A stretch of DNA of 31,060 nucleotides, from positions 6,916 to 37,975 of the forward strand of contig JAIPMN010003869.1 in assembly GCA_020650975.1 (NCBI GenBank), read 5' to 3'. This document shows positions 20,466 through 29,449 of the stretch, piece after piece. Made by a program: the position numbers and the translations under genes. The number at the start of each line of letters is the position of its first letter. The stretch's first letter is position 1. The notes below the pieces were generated by a model. The model did not search any database. It was not told where the DNA came from and worked only from the letters and a program-made list of their open reading frames with translations. This DNA is from Apostichopus californicus. Its lineage: Eukaryota; Echinodermata; Holothuroidea; Aspidochirotida; Stichopodidae.

Positions 20466-22214
20466 GTGAGAAATGATACTCGAGTCAAATTGTGGATTTA
20501 TTTACAGAATGACATCGTTTAAAGTGTGGATCGTTGAACAAGCAATTACTTTTGGCATAGTTTAATAACAAAGCTACTGCTGTTATAGTACTGTGTGTGT
20601 ACATGAGTTGAGACTTCAGTCAGTATATTTAATCTGTACAGAAATGAATACATTTTATTTGAAAAGTAACAAATATTGCTTACAGTATGATTTCTGAAGT
20701 GTAGAATATTTTAACAAATAAAATGACCGTCGGCAGTTTCATTCATGGTCTGGTTCAGCAGTACTGTATATTGTACTCGCGTGCAAGCAAATGTTCTTGT
20801 TTTGCATCAGATTATAAAGGTGAATGGCTTAGAAGATAGAGGTGAACCTAAACTGCGTGATTAAAAATGGGTGGCAAAAGAGAAAATGACACAATTAAAA
20901 CTTGTTATTTTAAAGTATCAGCAATTAAATAATGAGTGAAAGTAAAAGTGAGTCCTGTTGTAGAAAATCTTGTAAATATACAAAGTAAAGTGAATTTTTG
21001 TTTGTCGGTCCATGAAAATAGTAAGAGAGCTCGCTATCAAATACATGATTGGTCGAATAATTATGTTTGATTAGAAAGAACATTATGAAAGACCAAAATT
21101 ATTATTTTTAGTGCTTAGCAACAGTACACTTTAAATAACGTTATTTGATGATGTGCATGTTTTATATGGGGTAGGGCTTGTTTGGACAGCAAGGGTTCTA
21201 GACGATAATGTTTATTGATAATGAAAACAGCTCCAAATTTTTGACTCGGCAAATGTTTATTACTTTCAGGAAGCAAGTATTTCATTCGTATTGAAATATG
21301 GAAGCTCATTGACCAAAGGCTTTCCTTGTTCTGAAAATACTTTAAATGATTATTCAATGACTAATTGATATTCTATACTTACCAATCTATTTTTCTTTCT
21401 CAATCATAGTTTATAGATATCTCAGAGGGTCTTTTCATGTTTGTTGTTAGTACAGACTCTAGATACATTATATACAGTGTTATTTATAAAAAAAACAGAT
21501 GAAAAAATCGATGCCAAAAAAAAAATCATTCCTATAGATAACCTGAAAACAGTGCACATGTTGTCACCCAAATTGACAGTCATACAGTATAGTTTGTTAA
21601 TATTACTGATTAATTTTGAATCTGGAAATGTCCATCAGACCCACGCACTTTTGTCCTTTTTAATGTCACAAAAGTTACAAAGAGCAAAGAAGCAATTTTT
21701 TTTTTTCAAAATGATGTAAATTGCATGTCACCCAAATGGACAGTCATTATGTAGTTTGTTAATATTATTGATTTATTTTGAATCTGGAAATGTCCATCAG
21801 ACCCAGGCACTTTTGTCCTTTTCAATGTTACAGAAGTTACAAAAGAGCAAAGAAGCAAATATTTTTCTGCAAAATGATGTAGATTGCATATTTTACTTAA
21901 TTATTTGAACTAGAAATAAAGTCAGTTAAGCTTAAATAAATTGCGTTGCTATGGCACTTTGGTAACGAAATATTATCAGAAATTCATCAAAATATAAGGC
22001 AGAAAGCTGCTTTTAAAAGCATTTTGTGATTAAATATACCAGGGTTTACTGAGTTGTGGAATTAATGATGATACAGTGCTTGGAATTCTTTGCAGCTGTC
22101 AGTAGTACAAACGGGTATGCTGTTACAATACTGTAGTGTATGAGTAGCTTAATTGCCCAAAAATCATGATGAAAGTTCACTTTTTACACCCCACACATTA
22201 CCTTCCATTGACAG
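20466..22214 (+). other. Intron between exons C and D (1.7 kb)
   Basis: Bounded by 'gtgaga' and 'cattgacag'. It contains a two-copy tandem duplication near its 3' end and otherwise AT-rich unique-looking sequence. The open frames at 21115-21357 (-) and 21441-21719 (+) show no recognisable domain; the second runs into the duplication. Confidence 0.8.
21563..21889. repeat. Two-copy tandem duplication, ~164-bp unit
   Basis: Copies 21563-21726 and 21727-21889 both start 'gtcacccaaa(t)tggacagtca'-like, pass through 'tttgaatctggaaatgtcca', 'tcagaccca(c/g)gcactttt' and 'gcaaagaagcaa', and end 'aaaatgatgta(a/g)attgcat'. Differences are scattered single substitutions and a few short indels. Confidence 0.93.
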
Positions 22215-22331
22215 GTTCATAATTTACGGAAAGAGCTCCTGCTTCCCATGGAAAACAAGCTGGACCATGAATGGAAGTTCATATCGCAGAATCAGAAAGC
22301 CTACTTGAGTGAAAACAAAGCCAAAGCCGAG
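22215..22331 (+). CDS. BAIAP2: BAIAP2-like exon D (IMD)
   Basis: This 117-nt exon encodes exactly 39 codons, phase 0 at both ends, between the acceptor 'cattgacag' and the donor 'gtaacc'. It begins 'VHNLRKELLLPMENKLD' and ends 'KAYLSENKAKAE', aligning with human 'KSFHNELLTQLEQKVE' and 'KKYQTEQRSKGD'. The charged, helix-favouring composition fits the long amphipathic IMD helices. The reading frame stays open past the donor for about 40 codons, but that stretch has no resemblance to the family and the next expected residues ('ALDKCQAELKK' in human) do not follow, so splicing at 22332 is favoured. The next exon was not located. Confidence 0.87.
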
Positions 22332-22859
22332 GTAACCCGCTTTCTTTCTGTCTTTTTTTCAGATTTTATCTATTCTTTTATAGTCAAGTTTATCAATATA
22401 TCCAGCTTTGACATCATTTGGCATTGTTTCATTGAGTGGATTGGAGAGGGAGGTATATAGAGAGATGTATAGGAATCCTACCCCCCTCCCACCCATCCCC
22501 CCTCCTTCTGTCCACATATTTCTGGTACCATTCATATTCTTGTAGCCCTGCAATAGTTCTAACATAACTTGACATCAAAGTCTCATCCTGTAGTGATGGT
22601 TATAGTGCCAAGTTTCTTTTGAAGCGAGACCGTTGACTCAGTTGGGTACGTAAACAATTATGTATCATATCTCATATGGACCCATCGAATTAGCTTTTGT
22701 ATCATTTTAGGGCAGGTCAAAAGGTAGGTTATTCTAAGGCACAGGAAGTATCACTAGAAGAAAGGAAGTCAGCTGTTTTCTGACACCCAAAGAGAGAGAG
22801 ACTATTGCTTATACTTACTTAAAGCAGCATTCAACTTGAAGAATTGTTTGTGTCATTAA

Positions 22860-23216
22860 AGGCATTGAAGACTCGCCCCAAACCGCGTGCCGCGCTCTGA
22901 AAAAGTTTACTTTCCCTTGCTTGCAAGTAGAGTTTGCTTCTTGTCACTACAAAATGCAGACAGTAATGAAACGTGATACCTTGTTATCTTTTATCCAGAC
23001 CTGAGATGTCCATCACTGCTATGTGCACTGTGTTGTGGGTATTGATCGTAGCTGTATTCATTGACTGTACACTAGTGTCTAATTACCGACGGTAGCAAGC
23101 TGTGTGTGTATTTTCTGGGATAAATGGTGGTGTCTAACACTTCTGTTACACCTCATTCGAAACTAGGTCAGATTACCGGCATGAGATGTTTATTTGTGCG
23201 CAAGTCTTCAATGCCT
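22860..23216. mobile_element. TTAA-flanked nonautonomous DNA transposon, 357 bp (piggyBac- or Kolobok-like)
   Basis: The left terminus AGGCATTGAAGACT is repeated exactly, inverted, at the right end (14 of 14), and similarity continues a few bases ('cgccc' versus 'tgcgc'). TTAA lies immediately outside both ends (22856-22859, 23217-23220). TTAA target duplications are typical of piggyBac and Kolobok superfamilies. The interior has no transposase frame, so mobilisation would need an autonomous relative. The identical termini suggest a fairly recent or constrained copy. Confidence 0.85.
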
Positions 23217-23463
23217 TTAATCCCATGTTGTACCTCATTAACATAAAGCATCTTTTTTGAATTGTTTCTGATCACTTCTTGGATATTGTTTGACAAACGC
23301 AGTCCCATAATGATGCAATTCATTAGCCTGACCCAGAACTCCGTTTTGAGTCAGCTTTCATATACTTGTGCTTGGTCAAGTTTTAAAGCTATTTCATGTA
23401 CCAGACTAGATTCTGTGGATAATGTAGTTCATTAGTAGCCCCACCAGTCCAAGGAAAAACGTT

Positions 23464-23482
23464 TCGGCGTGCTGCCGAAATT
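23464..23482. repeat. Short stem-loop (tttcggc / gccgaaa)
   Basis: A perfect 7-bp stem with loop 'gtgct' in a locally CpG-containing patch (about 23450-23640) that is more GC-rich than its surroundings. No known function assigned. Confidence 0.45.
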
Positions 23483-23627
23483 TTTCCAGACCTCGGAAAA
23501 TTGTATCCGACCCTGCAAGGTCAATCGGGGTCATAGTCTAAACTCTCGGGGATCACACGACCTGAGATATCTCTCCCATTCTTTCCACCATCACTATTTC
23601 TGCATAAACACAGGCTAGGGCGAGTCT

Positions 23628-23693
23628 ATCAAGATGGCGTACACCCTGTAGTTATGATAACCAGCTAATTGATTTGTAAACAGCCATCTTGAT
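23628..23693. repeat. 11-bp perfect inverted repeat containing AAGATGGC
   Basis: 'atcaagatggc' at 23628-23638 is the exact reverse complement of 'gccatcttgat' at 23683-23693. AAGATGGC is the core of the YY1-binding motif, present once on each strand. It may be the remnant ends of a small element or a chance regulatory-like pair. Confidence 0.45.
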
Positions 23694-24242
23694 CTGTTCG
23701 CTTTGGAGTACTACTCTTTCTCTCCTCTCATCCACCACCCGTTCTCAAATGTTGATGCCTCTGGGAACAGCTTTAGTACGGTACATCCCGAGTCAAAACA
23801 AGATCTTCATCCCCCCTACCCCTTATATTTATAAACATGGTTCTTGTGCTTTGTCAAATTTATGTAAACAAACATTTCCTTGGTCCCTGGTGTGTCGGCT
23901 GAGTAAAAACAAAAGGGCACTAATTTCCTGTAACCGCTAACCCTTTGTCAATTAGTGAATCATTCTCACCAATTGAGTAAATGTTTACGCCAGAGTAATA
24001 TATCTTTGCTGTACAGGATGTCCAGCATTATATGTAAATTAAGATTCATTGAGCTGACTGCAGTGTAGAGATTCTACCGACTAGTTCCAAATCTCCCTCT
24101 ACAGCTTATATTGTTGATTATGAATTTGTTCATCACATATATACATCCTTTGATAACTTTTGTGTTAACAAAATACCAGAATTATTGACATAAAATGAGT
24201 AGTGCTGTGTTTTCCTTTTACTTTAGTGAAATAATTTTATGT

Positions 24243-24250
24243 TATATTTA

Positions 24251-24282
<32 letters not shown>

Positions 24283-24312
24283 GATATATAGATATATATA
24301 AATATATATATC
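24243..24312. repeat. TA dinucleotide microsatellite
   Basis: A (TA)n run of about 20 uninterrupted units flanked by 'tatatttatatttata' and 'tagatatatagatatata' variants. Confidence 0.97.
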
Positions 24313-24773
24313 TAAACTTTGCAAACTAAAAATAACTTTTAAAAATGCAAACTGGCAGAGGTTGTGTTGTTTTGAAAGTGAGCAGAAGGAAGTTTCGATT
24401 CAAGTTACTTTGTAGGAAAGTTGCACTTCCTCGTTCACGGAATGCAGGTTAACAAAATACTGCTATTCGAGTCAAAACGGATGTTAAACCTCTTGTTTTC
24501 TGACCTCAGTCTGTCATTAAGATTTGTTTTTTTTTGTTTTTACACAAGTAACATCTAGATATTTCATTAATTGCACAATTTTAATTATATAATATATGTA
24601 TAATATGTACAGTATGAGGAGGAAGGAAGTCAGAGATTTCCCAAACGGTAGCTCAGAAAGAGAGGTACTTTTCGGTGTTTCTCAGACTTTGTTTAACACA
24701 TGGGATTTGTAATATAAGGAGAGAGCATGGCAGAACTGATATTGCATTGATTATTGTTTAGTGTTCATCTTAA

Positions 24774-24873
24774 AGGGACAATTTAGTACCAGAAGTACTG
24801 AAGACTACATGGTGTATGATGTTGCTAGAGCATCGCATCTAAGATAAGGGGCCTGTACCAAGGATGTGTTCCT
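24774..24873. mobile_element. Possible 100-bp TTAA-flanked MITE
   Basis: TTAA at 24770-24773 and 24874-24877 flank short inverted ends AGGGACA and (other strand) AGGAACA, six of seven identical. Similarity does not extend clearly inward. The arrangement resembles a very short piggyBac/Kolobok-type element but could be chance in AT-rich DNA. Confidence 0.33.
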
Positions 24874-25324
24874 TTAAAACTGGTAATTTAAGCCGGAATT
24901 GACATCAAAAACTCTTATCATATTCACCTTCCTCCTAGATCACTACTAAAGGGCTCCTTTTGTTAAATGTCATGCAGGCTGCAGCTTATAAATCTCCTTA
25001 CAAAGATAGGAGCAATTAGTATTAGTGTAAAATAAGTTGTACTTTACTCCTCTCTGAACTTTCTTCATTCAACATATGTACATCGATATAACGTGTATAC
25101 TGCAAAAGTCAAAATATTTTAATACTGCGCCCCCCTCATTGACCCACTTCAGGGTCCACATCCACTTCCTCTTCCTTCCAAACTCTACCATTCTGAAGTC
25201 TGAACGCAACAAGCAATTCCAGTGTTGGTTTTTTAAAGTTTCGGTAAAGTTTCTGAGGGCAGCTATGTTGAAATTGTAGTAAAACTTGGATGAACCGTGA
25301 AATAAGGTTTTGCTTCGCCTCACA

Positions 25325-25549
25325 CTTACCTGTCTCCTCACAACCTTAGCACTCTGGCTGTATTGCACTCTCACTAGAATCAACAATTCCGAGTCTATAG
25401 AATACAATCGAAGCACTTTGGATGGTAGAATGAGAAGGGAGGTGATTGACCGGCGGGGTCTGGTCGTAGAGTCCCACAGTGTTAAAAGGTTACTATTTGA
25501 CTCAAGGCGAGGTAAAGGGAGTGCTGAGGTTGTGAGGAGACAGGTTAAG
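25325..25549. repeat. Inverted pair of the GAGACAGGTAAG repeat
   Basis: The left arm 25325-25354, read on the - strand, gives 'gagtgctaaggttgtgagga' then 'gacaggtaag'. The right arm 25519-25549, on the + strand, gives 'gagtgctgaggttgtgagga' then 'gacaggttaag'. This is about 28 of 30 matching plus one inserted T, with a 164-bp spacer. The long open frames on both strands here (25069-25554 -, 25310-25642 +) share 'LTCLL' and 'VVRRQV' peptides only because of the inverted repeat. Confidence 0.85.
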
Positions 25550-25600
25550 CTCATCGCTTGTAAATATCCAAACCTGGTAAGGTTTTGTTATTTCCTTCTG
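25430..25600 (+). repeat. Dispersed member of the GACAGGTAAGCT family (matches 17290-17470)
   Basis: Collinear with 17290-17470: 'gaccggcggggtctgg', 'agagtcccacagtgttaaaa', 'ggttac', 'gagtgctgaggttgtgagga', 'gacaggttaagctc' and 'taaatatccaaacc'. Its donor-like core is disrupted by an extra T. Confidence 0.65.
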
Positions 25601-27060
25601 ATCCTTTATTTGCCCAGATCTGATATCCCATCACTACAGTAGTGTAATTCTGCACAGAGTTGATGAGAGAGGTTTTTGTATGTTTTGAACATTTACAGCC
25701 AAGATCAACTAGGAGCAAGTAATAGCAGATTGGCATGAATGTAAAAAACAGTGTTTATCTCTGTTACAAAACCTGTCTCAAATTCAATACAGTTCACAAC
25801 ATTAGAAAACTATATGATAGCTATGGAAACTTGATATTTGTATTTTTACTTCTTATTCAGACAACACATGCCGGGATAATCCATTCTTTTACGGGGTACC
25901 AATATTGGCCTTGACTCTTATGCTTACTGTATGCATCAAGTACAATATAAGGGTATAGGTTGCAGGTCCTGTGTATAGTCCTACAGTAGGATAAACTATT
26001 GATCTATTTGTTGAAAAAATCATGGCTTACTTTCTCCAAGTTTGAAGGTAATTTGTAAATCTGAGACTTGAATGATGCAACAAAACTGATAATGTAGTCT
26101 TAGTGTGTGTTCAATTACATTGGTGTAGTTGGGTCATTCCATTATGAATATGGGATCCAACTTGTTACAGTTTTGGTATACCTAATATATTAATTGTTGG
26201 TAAGCAAAACAATTTCCAAATAATTATTAGACTCTTTTATGGAGAAGTTAAACTTCTTCACAACTTGCCAAATTTATCCAAAGTATATACAGATTAAGTT
26301 GGAACCCTTGTTCAATTTCCTAACAAGCAATTTTTTTCTTTTTTGAAACAGGGTGAGAGCTATAGGTTTTAATAGTGCAGTGCAACTACCGATCCTTTTC
26401 ACACTTAGTAACGAGATAAGTATCTGCATGTAGAGTGCAATGAAAGATGCAGATTTGAAACAGTCTCTTACGAAAGTAAACTCGAATGTGATACAAAAAT
26501 CTGAAAGAGGAAGCAATAACTGATATCTATGTGAATTAAATACTGGCGTCTCTTTATATTTTTCTGAACTTGCTCAAATTTGCTGCAATACAACTACTAT
26601 ACTGTAGTTGTGTTCAAATTTGCAACACAAAACACAAATTGTAAGATTTAGTACAATATTGATACACACAGGTCTAGCAGAATAGTGGAATTGGCTTCTT
26701 TTTTGTTGTTAATTCTTATCAATCATCATCACTGTTGGATGTGAATTGTATATAGTTCAGATACTTTTAATAGCTGGTGACATTTATTAAAAGTAAACAA
26801 CACTTTTCAAAAGTGCTTTAAGACATAATATATCATATAATTTGCTCTTCTTTCAGAGACCTTTATGTTTTTGATGTTGGGTGTAAACATTTGAAATAGG
26901 TGCATTGAGCTACAGTATGTAAATATATATTTGATGTCGTGCATCTTTGGTATATTTACTTACCTTCTCCTCTTACCTATGTCCTTTGAGTTTTATTTGG
27001 GATATTTGCTGCAGTGTGTTTTAAGCAACCACAAGTGGGCTTTGCAAATGGTTGCAACTC

Positions 27061-27113
27061 AACATACCAACCATATCATATCATACCATACCAACCATAC
27101 CATACCATACCAA
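27061..27113. repeat. CATAC/CATAT simple repeat
   Basis: Imperfect array of 5-bp 'catac' and 'catat' units with interspersed 'caac', starting 'aacataccaaccatatc'. Confidence 0.9.
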
Positions 27114-27323
27114 GTGCAAAATATGCAATGCAAAACTGAAAAGAAAAGAGAAATAAAATGATTTCTTTGATAGCATTGTAGTTGATTCGTTAATGATTGA
27201 TTAAGAATTAGAAAGAATAAAAAATATTAAAGCAGTTGGTTATACTTTCTATAATTATATGTAAGCAGATTGCATTTCGCATCTCGATCACTGGCATATC
27301 TAAACAATGTTGTTTGATGCAAA

Positions 27324-27362
27324 GAATATATATATTTATACATATATATATATATTTTTTTA
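27324..27362. repeat. TA-rich simple repeat and T-run
   Basis: 'aatatatatatttatacata' continues as (TA)n into a seven-T run. Low complexity. Confidence 0.85.
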
Positions 27363-27640
27363 TCAGAGCAAATATGCTGCAATGACTGTAGCTCACTGTA
27401 AACCAACAATGATAATTAATGATAATTTATAATACCTGTTGGATAAACTGTACAAACTGCTAAAATTCGAATTTGCCTAAATATCACAAGAAATTCCTTT
27501 CTTTCTTCCCCTACGGGCTGCATGGTTGAACTAGTAGCTTGTTCGAGAATGACGAGCTGCCAGTACTTTCTGGGAGACCAAGAGTATTATATATGGTAGA
27601 ATCTGGGTGGATACATTGTGACTGGAGGTTATTGGGATAT

Positions 27641-27650
27641 GGGGGGGGGG
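27641..27650. repeat. Poly-G tract (10 G)
   Basis: Homopolymer in 'gatat-G10-aagg'. Confidence 0.9.
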
Positions 27651-27890
27651 AAGGATCTGGATAAAGCAATTACATTTTTTCTTTGTGTTTCTTAAAATTA
27701 TTAATAAATGTCCATCAATGGTTAATAAATTATATTCTTTGCATGTTTTTGTATCAAGTTTTATAGCTGCATTTTTGGGTGACAAAGTACACATTACTGT
27801 GGTATGTAGTATACTGTACACATGGATGTCTGGTTGGATGTAAAGTTGCAGACCTATAAATTATCCAGGAATACCAAGGTGCACCTCCAA

Positions 27891-27918
27891 GCAGGGAGTT
27901 TCCATAACAACTCCCTGC
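27891..27918. repeat. Perfect 10-bp stem-loop
   Basis: 'gcagggagtt' pairs with 'aactccctgc' across the loop 'tccataac'. There is no following T-run of terminator type, and the surrounding sequence is not recognisably a gene. Function unknown. Confidence 0.6.
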
Positions 27919-28847
27919 TCCAAGTAATCTGTCGTGAGAATGTACTATATAATATGTTAATTACCATACTAAGGTACTGGGTGCCCATTTTAGCATCATT
28001 TACTTATGGTGCACTGTATATACCTTGCAAGCATATATAAATCAATTAACCACTTTAAATTGGGGAGTTAACAAATAGTAAGTGGTTTATTATGGATATA
28101 CTTATCGCAATTTGAAGGGTTTCTGCTATAAAACCTTGAGTTGAATTTAATATTTCAAAGAGTTCTGGCCACATCGAAACTTACGCTCTATAGAAAACTT
28201 TTGAACAGTTTCTTTTAAAGGCATGGTCGCTATAGAAATTCATTCAACAAAGTTTACTGTACTGTACATTATGGTGTTAATTGCTATACTCACTAGTCGA
28301 TAGTTTAAAAATAGCTGGCCATGTACGAATGAAACGCCATCAAACAGACCAAACTAGTATAATATAGCATCTCCTTCAAAGTTATTCATTAAAACTTGGT
28401 TGTGATGATTCTATATACTGGCTATGCAAAAATGGAAGACTTCAGCTGAAAAGCACTTCAGTGCTAGCTGTGGAAGTCACTATTCTTTAATAGAAGTGAT
28501 GTCATATTCTTGATATCAACAAAACTGAAGGTCTGATGGCTTTACATTGTGTACAGTACATTACTCATTTCTCCTTGTTAATAATTAGTAATTACCTAAT
28601 CTAATTTTGATATTGTTTGTGATACATCTATTGTAAACATTAGCGTTTTCAACTTCAGCTAAGGACATAGTCATAGAACATTCCAGTTCACTCAGTCAAA
28701 TCTGTAAGTTTTCTTTTAGGTTAAGAGATATGATGAAGCATTAATTAAAAAAAATTGCATGGGGTCCTCAGTTAGAACTACTTTACAATGCTTTAAATAT
28801 ATATGTTATATCCCAATCTTAAATTGTCTTGTTTCCTCCAACCGTCG

Positions 28848-29449
28848 CACTCTCTCTGTATGATGGCATTTAGAGCTTCAATCGGTCAGTGAAGTCAGGT
28901 CTTTAGCACTCTGTATGATGGTGTTTATAGCTGTTATCAGTCAGGTAAAGTCAGGCCTATAGCACTCTCTCTATGTAGGATGGCATATATTGCTGTTATC
29001 AGTCAGGTAAAGTCAGGTCTTACAACACTCTCTCTCTGTGTATGACGGTGTTTATAGCTGTTATCAGTCAGGTAAAGTCAGGTCTAACAACACTCTCTCT
29101 CTGTATGATGGTGTTGATAGCTGTTAACAGTCAGGTAAAGTCAGGTCTTACAACACTCTCTCTCTGTGTATGATGGTGTTTATAGCTGTTATCAGTCAGG
29201 TAAAGTCAGGTCTAACAACACTCTCTCTCTGTATGATGGTGTTGATAGCTGTTAACAGTCAGGTAAAGTCAGGCCTATAGCACTCTCTCTGTATGATGGT
29301 GTTGATAGCTGTTAACATTCAGGTACAGTCAGGTCTACAACACTCTCTCATTTATAGCTGTTAACAGTCAGGTAAAGTCAGGCCTATAGCACTCTCTATG
29401 TATGATGGTGTATATTGCTGTTATCAGTAAGGTAAAGTCAGGTCTATGG
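28848..29449 (+). repeat. Minisatellite of ten ~50-65-bp units
   Basis: Units start with 'cactctct' near 28848, 28908, 28963, 29026, 29091, 29154, 29219, 29281, 29341 and 29390. The core is 'tgtatgatggtgtttatagc', then 'tgttatcagtcaggtaaagt' and 'caggtctta/aacaa'. The outer units are the most divergent. Units 4-5 and 6-7 are almost the same ~128-bp dimer, showing amplification of a two-unit block. Most units contain CAGGTAAAG, close to a splice-donor consensus. Confidence 0.95.

Larger units (their letters stand above)
2641..22331 (+). other. BAIAP2: Partial BAIAP2/IRSp53-family gene (I-BAR/IMD domain), four exons visible
   Basis: Four exons joined in phase give 114 codons without a stop. 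They align almost without gaps to roughly residues 19-132 of human BAIAP2 (IRSp53), the first half of the IMD or I-BAR domain. Family knowledge: this domain is an antiparallel helical dimer that binds PI(4,5)P2-rich plasma membrane, bends it outward into filopodia and lamellipodia, and connects Rac1/Cdc42 to WAVE, Mena and Eps8 through later CRIB-like and SH3 parts. Seen here: 'EYFDAIVRVGE' (human 'GYFDALVKMGE'), 'AETYRQIEAE' (human 'AEVHRQIQNQ') and 'KELLLPMENKL' (human 'NELLTQLEQKV'). MTSS1-type I-BAR proteins fit clearly less well. The introns are 11,921, 5,679 and 1,749 bp. The basic patch of the IMD, the CRIB-like motif and SH3 would come in later exons not found here, and the initiator exon is probably upstream. 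BAIAP2 versus BAIAP2L1/L2 cannot be settled; an invertebrate probably has one pro-orthologue. Confidence 0.88.

Noticed and set aside
22332..22460. Exon D reading frame continues past the donor to a stop at 22460, suggesting a read-through C terminus.
   Set aside because: The continuation shows no family similarity and a good donor (gtaacc after gag) is present. Intron retention cannot be excluded but is not supported.
25069..25554. Longest open frame in the window (161 codons, - strand) and the overlapping 110-codon frame on the + strand at 25310-25642.
   Set aside because: Both run through an inverted repeat and share short peptides only because of it. No domain, no splice context and no codon-use signal.
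27891..27918. Stem-loop considered as a rho-independent terminator.
   Set aside because: No T-run follows, and the context is intronic eukaryotic DNA.
28672..28713. AG-bounded segment 'cttcag ... gtaagt' as the next BAIAP2 exon.
   Set aside because: The required phase-0 frame meets a stop at the fourth codon, and the other frames do not resemble the IMD.
28848..29449. Regularly spaced repeats considered as a CRISPR array.
   Set aside because: Whole units repeat with no unique spacers, and the genome is eukaryotic; it is a minisatellite.
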